The translations under genes and the position numbers were made by a program. Under the pieces are notes generated by a model. That model saw only the letters and a program-made list of their open reading frames with translations, was not told the DNA's origin and did no database searches. From Aquifex sp. (lineage in GTDB: Bacteria > Aquificota > Aquificia > Aquificales > Aquificaceae): a stretch of 7,327 nucleotides of DNA. The stretch is taken from assembly GCA_003978875.1 (NCBI GenBank), contig QNXQ01000060.1, positions 1-7,327 on the forward strand, in the 5' to 3' direction. Shown piece after piece: positions 1-5,886 of the stretch; position 1 is the stretch's first letter; each line of letters begins with the position of its first letter.

Positions 1-950
1 GTAGAGAGCATTACCTTTCTGAGCTTATCCGCTTCAATTCCTTCAGGTGGAAGTGCAGCGGTTAGAGATATAACAGGGTTTTCGGGAAACACTTTGCAAC
101 CTAACACCTCAAGGGCTCTGCGCACACCTTCCGCCATTTTTGAATACTTCTTTTCCAGCTCTTCAATACCGACTTCAAGCATAATTTCCAGAGCTTCTTT
201 CAGTGCAAGAATTAAAGTAATCGCCGGTGTGTAAGCGGTTTGTCCCTCCTTTTGCTTTTCTACTTCTTTTTTTATAGAGAAATAGTAAGCCCTATCGTTT
301 AATTTACTTTCTGCTTTTTCGGAAAACCATAGTATAGAGAGACCGGGAGGCAACATGAATGCCTTCTGAGAGCCACCGACTATTACATCGATTCCCCATT
401 CATGGGGTTTTATATTGTAAACACCTAGAGCCGTAATAGCGTCTACAACCAAAAGGATATCCTTATTCTTAGTTATCTCTCCTATGGCTTTTACATCGTG
501 ATACGCACCTGTAGAGCTTTCCGACATCTGAACGAGAATTCCTTTAACGTCGGGATGTTTCTTTATTACATCTTCCACAGCTTCCGGGTCTACACTCTTA
601 CCCCATTCAACCGGAAGTTCAATTACATCAAGGCCCCAGCACCTGCCCAGTTCAGCCCACCTTTCTCCGAATTTTCCACCTACAACAGCTATTACTTTAT
701 CCCCAGGTTTAAAGAAGTTTTGAACGGAGGCCTCCATAGCCCCCGTGCCAGACGAAGCAAAGAATACAAAATTTTCAGAAGGGTTACTAATTAGCTTTTT
801 GAAAAGTTCTCTTGTCTTTAAAAAGGCTTCCGTAAACTCTTTGGTTCTATGGTGAATTATCTGCTTACTTAAAACTTCCCTTATCCTATCGGGAATTTCA
901 ACAGGACCAGGAGTAAAGACTCTTTCCCCTTTAAAGTTATAAAACTTCAT
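1..950 (-). CDS. Class V PLP-dependent aminotransferase (alanine/serine-glyoxylate aminotransferase family), C-terminus cut off by window edge
   Basis: This is a fold-type I, PLP-dependent transaminase of the alanine-glyoxylate / serine-glyoxylate / serine-pyruvate group (COG0075-like), presumably cytoplasmic. I read 316 codons from ATG at 948-950 with no stop before the window edge. Family members are about 380 residues, so roughly 60-70 are missing. Visible hallmarks are the N-terminal FTPGPVEIP (residues 12-20), the PLP-phosphate loop SSGTGAME (67-74), Asp170 in VVDAIT (pairs with the pyridine nitrogen), the Schiff-base lysine Lys196 in GGSQKAF, and QTAYTPA (237-243). The start overlaps the ndk stop by four bases (ATGA), so translation is probably coupled; the Shine-Dalgarno is weak. 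The exact amino donor cannot be told from sequence. Homologues are sometimes labelled 'soluble hydrogenase small subunit', which is a legacy name; the intact PLP site argues for a real aminotransferase. Confidence 0.9.
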   Translation of the reverse strand, partial: MKFYNFKGERVFTPGPVEIPDRIREVLSKQIIHHRTKEFTEAFLKTRELFKKLISNPSENFVFFASSGTGAMEASVQNFFKPGDKVIAVVGGKFGERWAELGRCWGLDVIELPVEWGKSVDPEAVEDVIKKHPDVKGILVQMSESSTGAYHDVKAIGEITKNKDILLVVDAITALGVYNIKPHEWGIDVIVGGSQKAFMLPPGLSILWFSEKAESKLNDRAYYFSIKKEVEKQKEGQTAYTPAITLILALKEALEIMLEVGIEELEKKYSKMAEGVRRALEVLGCKVFPENPVISLTAALPPEGIEADKLRKVMLS

Positions 951-1375
951 ACTATCTCTAAACCTGAGAAAATAAAGCTGATTTCGTACTGGGCACTTTC
1001 AGGGGAGTCAGAAGCGTGAATAGCATTTTTCCCTTTATCCGTACCGAAAAGGGCTCTTATGGAATTGGGAGCTACCTTTCTCGCCTCTTCGCTATCGGTA
1101 GGTCCGATAATTTCCCTTACTCTTTTTATAGCATTTTCACCTTCTAAAACCGCTGCAACTACAGGACCCGAAGACATAAACTCTACCAGTTCCTGATAAA
1201 AAGGTCTTTCTCTGTGAACGTAATAAAAGTCTCCTGCCTTTTCAGGGGTAAATCTGAACATCTTTAGAGCTTTTATTTGGAAACCCTCTTGAATAAACCT
1301 ATCGAGAATCTTTCCCAGCGCTCCTTTTTCCATAGCGTCAGGTTTAACTATTATGAGTGTTCTTTCTACAGCCAT
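947..1375 (-). CDS. ndk: Nucleoside diphosphate kinase
   Basis: Transfers the gamma-phosphate of ATP to other (d)NDPs through a phosphohistidine intermediate, supplying (d)NTPs in the cytoplasm. The 142 residues match the usual bacterial length. Seen: the N-terminal TLIIVKPDA (residues 6-14) with the nucleotide-contacting Lys11, the Kpn-loop region around 88-118, and the active-site motif NAIHASDS (117-124) with catalytic His120. The Kpn-loop segment (EEARKVAPNSIR...GTDKGK) is a little longer than in E. coli Ndk. No cysteine occurs anywhere in the protein, and residue 133 is Ser; A. aeolicus Ndk, as I recall it, has an intersubunit disulfide at Cys133. The ATG directly follows the atpH stop (TAAATG, no spacer) and is served by a strong GGAGGTG inside the end of atpH. 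The ndk stop overlaps the aminotransferase start. Placement behind ATP synthase genes fits an ATP-to-NTP supply role, although that link is inference. Confidence 0.98.
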   Translation of the reverse strand: MAVERTLIIVKPDAMEKGALGKILDRFIQEGFQIKALKMFRFTPEKAGDFYYVHRERPFYQELVEFMSSGPVVAAVLEGENAIKRVREIIGPTDSEEARKVAPNSIRALFGTDKGKNAIHASDSPESAQYEISFIFSGLEIV

Positions 1376-1921
1376 TTATACACCTCCGAGTCTTGCAAGT
1401 TTTTCAAGTTGGGTTTTAACGGAAGTATCGAGCACGTAAGCTTGTGTTTTAAAGATAAACCCTCCTATGAGGGAAGGGTTTTCCTTAATTTCTATCTCAA
1501 TATCTCTATTTAAGAATTTATTAATAGACTTCTTAATTTTTTCGATGGTTTTCTTATCCAGTTTCCTCGGGATTATAAGTTCTCCCTTAAGCATTCTCAT
1601 TAACTTTTCAAGTTCAAGTTCGTAGAGTCTCTTTATTTCGGGTATGAGAGACATAGCATTTATATCCACGAGATATTCAAGAACTTCTACAACTTCCTTA
1701 GGAGCTCCCTGTTTCTGGGCAAGATGATTAAGAACCTTTATTTTCTCATTTCTATCGATTTGAGGGGAAAGGAAGAAGTTCCTTATAATCTTGTCCTTTC
1801 TATAAGCGGAACTCAGCATTCCGAGGAACTCATCTACCTTAAGTATGGTATTTTTCTGCTTAGGGATTTTTTTCACTAAGAGCCTTACAGCTTTTCTCGC
1901 CAGCTCTTTTCTCTTAAGCAT
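1376..1921 (-). CDS. atpH: F1Fo ATP synthase subunit delta (OSCP-like peripheral stalk subunit)
   Basis: The delta subunit caps the F1 head and ties it to the b-type stalk so that the alpha3beta3 ring does not rotate. It has 181 residues, the usual length (about 175-185). The N-terminal two-thirds (about 1-110) is predicted to be the helical OSCP domain that binds the alpha-subunit N-termini. The C-terminal part carries the family signature: NPSLIGGFIF (148-157) and VLDTSVKTQLEKL (163-175). The N-terminus is unusually basic (MLKRKELARKAVR...KK). The ATG at 1919-1921 lies inside the end of atpF2, an 8-base overlap, behind a good GGAGGAG. In most bacteria atpH is followed by atpA; here ndk follows immediately. 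The identification is firm from the C-terminal signature and from the preceding b-type genes. Confidence 0.95.
   Translation of the reverse strand: MLKRKELARKAVRLLVKKIPKQKNTILKVDEFLGMLSSAYRKDKIIRNFFLSPQIDRNEKIKVLNHLAQKQGAPKEVVEVLEYLVDINAMSLIPEIKRLYELELEKLMRMLKGELIIPRKLDKKTIEKIKKSINKFLNRDIEIEIKENPSLIGGFIFKTQAYVLDTSVKTQLEKLARLGGV
1381..1387 (-). promoter_or_regulatory. Strong ribosome binding site of ndk inside the 3' end of atpH
   Basis: The minus strand reads GGAGGTG, five bases upstream of the ndk ATG. It lies within the last codons of atpH (Gly-Gly-Val). This near-perfect match to the anti-Shine-Dalgarno, together with the abutting stop-start TAAATG, fixes the ndk start and suggests terminating ribosomes on atpH can reinitiate on ndk. 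Confidence 0.8.
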
Positions 1922-2474
1922 TCTTCTCCTCCAGGAGTTTTAACTGGGTTTCTATGTATTTTTTCTGAACGTCTGCCTTTTTAAACTCTTTTACAAGGAG
2001 TTCCTTTGCAATCTCCTCCGCCTTCTGTATTCCGTAAAGGGTTAGCTCCCTTTTAGCTCTGTTGAGTTCTATTTCGATAGTTTCTTTTGCCTTTTCTTTT
2101 ACCCTTTGAGCCACTTCTTGAGCATGCTCCATTATTCTTTTCTTTTCTACCTCAGCAGTTTCTTTGGCAAGTTTTTCGTATTCTTCCGCTTTCTTTTTTG
2201 CATTCTCAAGCTCTTCCTTAGCCTTAGCAAGTTCTTCTTTTGCCATAAGGAATTCCCTTTCGGAACTTATCAAGTTATCAATTATTGAGTTGTAGAATTT
2301 TTCGAAGGCTTCCGTAATGGGTTTTTTGCCAAAATAGTAAACCAAACCTAAGAAGGCTAAAATGTTTAACCCTTTCCAGATTAGTTCTCCTGCGGAGTGA
2401 CCGCTGTGTCCGCCTTCTCCCGCAAAGGCTACAGCTCCTAAACTAATTAAGATTCCCAAAACCTTACCCATCAT
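1914..2474 (-). CDS. atpF2: F1Fo ATP synthase subunit b-type (second b/b' subunit) with N-terminal signal-peptide-like extension
   Basis: This is one of two consecutive, non-identical b-type subunits, implying a b/b' heterodimeric stator as in photosynthetic bacteria and Aquificales. It has 186 residues, longer than its partner. Seen in order: a signal-peptide-like stretch (Lys4, hydrophobic 5-17, possible cleavage after Ala-Phe-Ala at 16-18); a Gly/His-rich linker GEGGHSGHSAGE (19-30); a transmembrane helix at about 31-48 ending in the typical GKKPI; then a long Lys/Glu/Ala-rich coiled coil (about 60-180) that would reach subunit delta. The start was taken at the first of two adjacent ATGs (2472-2474), giving an ATGA overlap with atpF1; starting at Met2 would change little. 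The Shine-Dalgarno is modest (GAGAGG). If the leader is cleaved, the mature N-terminus would be periplasmic, which matches normal b-subunit topology. Function is confident; leader cleavage is inference. Confidence 0.92.
   Translation of the reverse strand: MMGKVLGILISLGAVAFAGEGGHSGHSAGELIWKGLNILAFLGLVYYFGKKPITEAFEKFYNSIIDNLISSEREFLMAKEELAKAKEELENAKKKAEEYEKLAKETAEVEKKRIMEHAQEVAQRVKEKAKETIEIELNRAKRELTLYGIQKAEEIAKELLVKEFKKADVQKKYIETQLKLLEEKNA
1926..1932 (-). promoter_or_regulatory. Ribosome binding site of atpH inside atpF2
   Basis: The minus strand reads GGAGGAG, four bases upstream of the atpH ATG and within the final codons of atpF2 (the Leu-Glu-Glu stretch near its C-terminus). It supports the chosen atpH start, which creates the 8-base overlap with atpF2. 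Confidence 0.75.
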
Positions 2475-2905
2475 GCCGCCTCTCTCAAAATTTTCTTAAC
2501 AATGCTCTTAGCTATATCAGCAACGGATTTTTCAAGTTTCTTCTTTTCCTCTTCGAGGTTTTTCCTGATTTCCGCAACAGCCTTTTTAATTTCTTCTTCC
2601 GTTTGTTTTTCCGTTTCGTCAATTAACTCTTTAGCTTTAGCTTCAGCTTCCTTTCTCGCGGATTCAATTATGCTATCGGCTTTCATTTTAGCTTCTTCCA
2701 AAATTTTCGTGGCTTCATCCAGATACTTTTGTGCTTCTCCCTTTAGTTTTTCCGCTTCACTGAGGTTTCTCCTTATGAGCTTATCCCTCGATTCTATTAC
2801 GTCAGAGTAGGGTTTTACGTATATGTTGTTGAGAATTAAAAGGAATATTATGAATACTGCCAACTGGACTAGTATAGTTGCGTTGGGCATTACTCCTATG
2901 TCCAT
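2471..2905 (-). CDS. atpF1: F1Fo ATP synthase subunit b (first b-type subunit)
   Basis: This is the peripheral-stalk subunit that anchors delta and F1 to the membrane, pairing with the downstream b-type subunit. With the start chosen here it has 144 residues: a short N-terminus MDIGVMPNAT, one transmembrane helix (about 10-29) leading into the conserved YVKPY (29-33), then a Lys/Glu-rich coiled coil to the C-terminus. The open frame extends upstream to a GTG at 2939-2941 that would overlap the permease stop (GTGA) and add 12 residues, including Arg-Arg-Arg. I prefer the ATG at 2903-2905 because a near-perfect GGAGGA stands five bases before it and the N-terminus then looks like normal b subunits. 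A promoter-like sequence also falls between the two candidate starts. A protein lacking the extension is about the length I remember for the A. aeolicus b subunit. Confidence 0.92.
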   Translation of the reverse strand: MDIGVMPNATILVQLAVFIIFLLILNNIYVKPYSDVIESRDKLIRRNLSEAEKLKGEAQKYLDEATKILEEAKMKADSIIESARKEAEAKAKELIDETEKQTEEEIKKAVAEIRKNLEEEKKKLEKSVADIAKSIVKKILREAA

Positions 2906-2910
2906 CAGTC

Positions 2911-2916
2911 TCCTCC
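2911..2916 (-). promoter_or_regulatory. Ribosome binding site that decides the atpF1 start
   Basis: The minus strand reads GGAGGA (continuing GA), five bases before the ATG at 2903-2905. The alternative GTG start at 2939-2941 has no comparably strong site at the right distance, so this site favours the shorter protein. Confidence 0.75.
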
Positions 2917-2924
2917 GCAAAACA

Positions 2925-2952
2925 ATTATAGCAGAACTCACTCTTTCCTCAA
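2925..2952 (-). promoter_or_regulatory. Predicted extended -10 promoter for the atpF1-atpF2-atpH-ndk-aminotransferase block
   Basis: On the minus strand there is a perfect TATAAT (2925-2930) preceded by TG one base upstream (TGCTATAAT, the extended -10 form). Sixteen bases before it is TTGAGG (2947-2952), four of six matches to TTGACA. Transcription would start near 2918, giving a leader of only about 13 bases that begins just before the ribosome binding site. The promoter straddles the stop codon of the upstream permease gene, so the atp block can be expressed independently of read-through. This is a pattern match by eye, without expression data. Confidence 0.6.
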
Positions 2953-4122
2953 AACTTCTATAACTTTCTCCTTCGAAGCTTTTACGGAAGGAATTATTGA
3001 GGATAAGAGTGAGAGTATTAAGGTACCTAAGAGTGTAAATATGACGTCCTTTAGTTTTATGTGAACGGGAATATAACTCATCATGTAAACCTCTTCGGAT
3101 ACCCTTATCAGTTTGTATTCGTTGATAAAGTAAGCAAGAATATAGGCATTCAGCACACCGCTCAATGCACCTATTATTCCAATACTTATTCCCACAATGA
3201 GAAATATGAGTAGTATCTCTTTTTGCTTCATACCGAAGGTCTTAAATATAGCTATATCTTTAATCCTCTCTTTCACTTTAACAAAGAGTAAGCTTGTAAT
3301 GTTAAAGGAAGCCACAAGAACCATTAAAAGTAGAATGAAAAATAACCCAAGTTTTTCCAGCTCCAGAGCGTTAAATAACGGCTTATTTAAGTCTATCCAA
3401 GAACGTATTATTACACTATCTCCGAGTCTTTCAATGAGTTTTTCCTTTACTTTATTGGCTTTATAGGGATTTTTAAGGTAAACTTCTGTGAGATTTACAG
3501 CGTAATCCCTTTTGAAAAATTCCTGTGCATCTGACAAATCCATGTATATAAATGCAAAATCCTTATCGTAAGCACCGGTATAGAATATACCTCCCACTTT
3601 AAACTTTCCTACCTTGGGTATAATTCCCGTGGGAGTCCTAATTCCGAAAGGAGAAATTAAGTTGACTTTACTTCCTATTTGAACATCCAGTACATCCGCT
3701 ATTCCTCTTCCGATAATTATCCCTTCTACGTTTCCCTCTTCAAGGAAACTCTCAATGAATCTCGTGAAGTTCTCATCTGTATAATCCACGGCCTTTATAC
3801 TTACACTCTGGATTACTTCACCGTTGGAGATGAAAGCGTTAAATATTTTAAAGTTCAAAAAGGTTTTTACATCTTCGGTTGAAGAGAGAACGGAGTTTAT
3901 TCTGTTTTCTTCCGAACCGGAGTAGAGGGTAATGACTATATGGGGAGTATTGGAAAGAATTTTGTTTTTGAGTTCATCCTGAAATCCGGAGAACACACCC
4001 AGTGTGAGGAGTATTGCGGAAACGCTTAAAAATATTCCGAAGAAGGACATAAGGGAAATAATTAAGGAAGTCCCTTTTGAGCTAAAAAGGTATTTGATAG
4101 CTACCTTCAGATATAACTTCAT
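2938..4122 (-). CDS. LolC/LolE-type ABC transporter permease (lipoprotein-releasing system family)
   Basis: This is an inner-membrane permease of the LolC/LolE (FtsX/MacB-like) family, which with the ATPase LolD extracts outer-membrane lipoproteins from the inner membrane. It has 394 residues, the usual length of about 400. Layout: transmembrane helix 1 (about 20-44), a large periplasmic domain (about 45-255), then three helices (about 257-282, 303-334, 358-379). The most diagnostic stretch is LVASFNITSLLFVKVKERIKD (about 269-289) followed by IAIFKTFGMKQKEI, the cytoplasmic coupling-helix region, which strongly resembles LolC/LolE. The tail PSVKASKEKVIEVLRKE is also typical. The ATG overlaps the PilZ gene stop by four bases (ATGA). 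No LolD ATPase or second permease lies nearby, so it may work as a homodimer with a LolD encoded elsewhere. LolC and LolE cannot be told apart here, and another FtsX-like substrate is possible. Confidence 0.88.
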   Translation of the reverse strand: MKLYLKVAIKYLFSSKGTSLIISLMSFFGIFLSVSAILLTLGVFSGFQDELKNKILSNTPHIVITLYSGSEENRINSVLSSTEDVKTFLNFKIFNAFISNGEVIQSVSIKAVDYTDENFTRFIESFLEEGNVEGIIIGRGIADVLDVQIGSKVNLISPFGIRTPTGIIPKVGKFKVGGIFYTGAYDKDFAFIYMDLSDAQEFFKRDYAVNLTEVYLKNPYKANKVKEKLIERLGDSVIIRSWIDLNKPLFNALELEKLGLFFILLLMVLVASFNITSLLFVKVKERIKDIAIFKTFGMKQKEILLIFLIVGISIGIIGALSGVLNAYILAYFINEYKLIRVSEEVYMMSYIPVHIKLKDVIFTLLGTLILSLLSSIIPSVKASKEKVIEVLRKE

Positions 4123-4790
4123 AGCATTTTCAAGGCCTTTATAATTTCCTGTTGTCTTTCTAAAACGTATCTCCTTACTTTATCTTTATCCTTTTCCGAG
4201 TATTCCGCTTCAAAACCTATTCTTATATAAATTCCTTCCTCTGAAATACTTAAGTTCCTTACTCTACCTTTCGCGTGAGCTTTACCGTATTTGGGTAAGT
4301 GAACATAAAGGTCAAACCAGGAGGAGGGTCTTTTTTGTATAAGTTCTATTACCTCACTTGATGCCGGTGTGTCTTTTTTGAGAATTACTCCCACTCCTGT
4401 TTCACTTATATCTTTTGCCATAACTTTGAGCTTGTAGCTGTCTACAATAAGCTCAACTATTACAGGATTTGCAGGGTCGGGTTCAACTCTTACAGTCCTC
4501 CTTTTTATAAATTCCGGTTGTTCCCTTAGTTCTTTAAATTCGACCACCAAGTCTCCTGAATTGCTTACGACTTTACCGTAAGCGTATCTATTTCCCGTAT
4601 TTATATAAACTTCCGTTCCCGGATTGAAAGCACCTTTGAATAAGCACCTTCCCCAAGAGAATCCGAGCAGTTTTGAAGTTTTATCTATCCAGGAAAGAGA
4701 AAGTTGTGTTTTTACAGGAAGCTCTTTAAACTTCGTTGATATATGATACTTCTCCCCTACTTTAAATAATTTATCTAGTTCGGGCATCAT
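4119..4790 (-). CDS. PilZ-domain protein (predicted c-di-GMP receptor, YcgR-like layout)
   Basis: This is a predicted cytoplasmic effector that binds cyclic di-GMP. It has 223 residues. The C-terminal half is a PilZ domain with both ligand motifs: R-x-x-x-R at Arg97-Arg101 (KRRTVRV) and D-x-S-x-x-G at Asp127-Gly132 (DISETG), spaced as in known PilZ proteins. The N-terminal half (about 8-90) is likely a second beta-barrel of the YcgR-N/PilZN kind, judged from position and Gly/Val-rich strands rather than a firm motif. A basic helix ends the protein (about 198-223). Two adjacent ATGs start it (4788-4790 and 4785-4787). The AAGGA just upstream suits the second slightly better, a one-residue difference. 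It follows rsmG by 12 bases and overlaps the permease gene by four. Its output is unknown; motility, adhesion or envelope export are possibilities. Confidence 0.85.
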   Translation of the reverse strand: MMPELDKLFKVGEKYHISTKFKELPVKTQLSLSWIDKTSKLLGFSWGRCLFKGAFNPGTEVYINTGNRYAYGKVVSNSGDLVVEFKELREQPEFIKRRTVRVEPDPANPVIVELIVDSYKLKVMAKDISETGVGVILKKDTPASSEVIELIQKRPSSWFDLYVHLPKYGKAHAKGRVRNLSISEEGIYIRIGFEAEYSEKDKDKVRRYVLERQQEIIKALKML

Positions 4791-4802
4791 TCCTTATAAA
4801 TT

Positions 4803-5402
4803 TTAAAGTTTTTTCCACAATATGTAAGATTCAGAAACAAAACTTAGGGAAACTTTGCAAAAGTTGTAATCCTTGAGCCATTCTCCCTTTAATTGGCTTC
4901 CCTTAAGGATAAAAACGTATTCATCAGCCAGACTTTCCATAAGTTCTTTCACGTCTTCAAATTTTCCGAGAGCCCTGGCTACGCTTACATCAAATTTTCT
5001 ATTTAGTTTTTCCGCTCTTTCACAAACAACTTCGTAGTCCTCGTTTACCTTTACCTTGATATACTCCAAAAAGGCACACTTCTTTGAAACGGCCTCAACG
5101 AGAGTCAGCTTTATGTCTTTTAAGTATATTTTTAATGGGATGCCGGGAAATCCAGCACCGGAACCTACATCTACAAAATGTTTTCCCTTCCATTCGAAAT
5201 TTATACTTTCAAAACATCTTACCAGGCTTACACTATCTATAAAGTGCCTCTTTATTACTTCTTCAGGCTCTCTTATGGCGGTAAGGTTGTGAACTTTGTT
5301 CCACTTTAAAAGTTCTTGGAGATATACATTAAATTTTTTTGCCTGCTCGTCATCCAGTAAAAACCCTTCTTTTTCAAATAGCTTTTTAATCTTCTCTAAC
5401 AT
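4803..5402 (-). CDS. rsmG: 16S rRNA (guanine-527-N7)-methyltransferase
   Basis: RsmG (GidB) uses S-adenosylmethionine to methylate N7 of G527 (E. coli numbering) in 16S rRNA; loss of this mark gives low-level streptomycin resistance in other bacteria. The 199 residues match the family length (about 200-210). Hallmarks: KWNKVHNLTAIR (33-44), RHFIDSV (52-58), the SAM-binding glycine loop VDVGSGAGFPGIPL (77-90), the acidic residue Glu103 after the second strand, KKCAFL (107-112), and VARALG (141-146). The ATG at 5400-5402 lies 17 bases inside the end of the DUF3108-like gene, so translation is probably coupled, and the Shine-Dalgarno is weak. Unlike in many bacteria it is not next to mnmG (gidA) or parA/parB in this window. 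Confidence 0.96.
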   Translation of the reverse strand: MLEKIKKLFEKEGFLLDDEQAKKFNVYLQELLKWNKVHNLTAIREPEEVIKRHFIDSVSLVRCFESINFEWKGKHFVDVGSGAGFPGIPLKIYLKDIKLTLVEAVSKKCAFLEYIKVKVNEDYEVVCERAEKLNRKFDVSVARALGKFEDVKELMESLADEYVFILKGSQLKGEWLKDYNFCKVSLSFVSESYILWKKL

Positions 5403-5886
5403 CTTTCAGCTTCAAACTCAATTTTACTTTCCCGTAAATAATTATCTCTTGGGGAATGTTTTTGCTTTTCAGGTCTCTCTTTATAACGATTTTCTGAATT
5501 CTTTTACTGTTTGTCGGAAAAACTTCAAGAAATTTACCCTTATCCTTTACTTTAAAAAGATTTGTCTCTTTTATTCTTCCTTCCTTAATAAATTCAACTA
5601 TCAGGGGTAGCCACAGTTTTTTTCTATATACATCTTCTCTCCTAAATATCCTTTCCTTATTTTTTTCCCTCTCATATAGGAACATTTCATTTCCTTTTTG
5701 GACGAACTTGAAATCGTAGGTATACAACCAGCTCATACCTTCTGATGTTTTGCCTTCGGCGTAAGTTTCATTGTCTTTCAGTTCTATTTTTACGTTTCCG
5801 ACTTTAAAAAAATAAAGGTACACATCGTAAATTATTGTTTTTGAAAAGCTCAAAGAAAAAAGCAGAAGAATTAAGAATATTTTCAT
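5386..5886 (-). CDS. Secreted DUF3108-like protein of unknown function
   Basis: The function is unknown. It has 166 residues with a clear signal peptide: Met-Lys, a hydrophobic core at about 3-14 (IFLILLLFSLSF), and likely cleavage near Ser15-Lys16. No lipobox cysteine is present, so it should be a periplasmic soluble protein. The mature part is rich in beta-strand-like alternation (YDVYLYFFKVGNVKIEL near 20-36, an aromatic-rich WLYTYDFKF near 53-61, repeated basic strands near the end). This pattern resembles DUF3108 family proteins, which I recall as secreted and beta-rich; the assignment is tentative. The ATG overlaps the pyrF stop by four bases (ATGA), and the 3' end overlaps rsmG by 17. 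A GGGTGA sits four bases before the start. It could instead be a diverged relative of another periplasmic beta-rich family. Confidence 0.7.
   Translation of the reverse strand: MKIFLILLLFSLSFSKTIIYDVYLYFFKVGNVKIELKDNETYAEGKTSEGMSWLYTYDFKFVQKGNEMFLYEREKNKERIFRREDVYRKKLWLPLIVEFIKEGRIKETNLFKVKDKGKFLEVFPTNSKRIQKIVIKRDLKSKNIPQEIIIYGKVKLSLKLKDVRED

Noticed and set aside
498..794. Open plus-strand frame opposite the aminotransferase
   Set aside because: It lies wholly over a well-conserved PLP enzyme read on the minus strand, has no recognisable motif, and does not start behind a Shine-Dalgarno sequence.
1376..1410. Promoter for ndk using TATAAA just before the ATG
   Set aside because: The only -35-like hexamers (TTGAAA, TTGCAA) sit at about 21 and 12 bases, outside workable spacing, and the TATAAA is made of the atpH stop and neighbouring codons right at the ndk start.
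2040..2240. Repeated GAAGAA/CTTCTT-like runs suggesting a tandem repeat
   Set aside because: They are Lys/Glu codon runs in the coiled-coil part of the b-type subunit, irregular in spacing and not a DNA repeat unit.
2502..2810. Open plus-strand frame of about 100 codons opposite atpF1
   Set aside because: The translation is a low-complexity Ser/Phe/Leu/Ala string, which is what the complement of a Lys/Glu-rich coiled-coil gene yields. There is no ribosome site and no domain, so it is an antisense shadow.
5296..5610. Open plus-strand frame spanning the rsmG/DUF3108 overlap
   Set aside because: The Phe/Ser/Leu-rich translation with no motif is explained as the complement of two Lys-rich genes.
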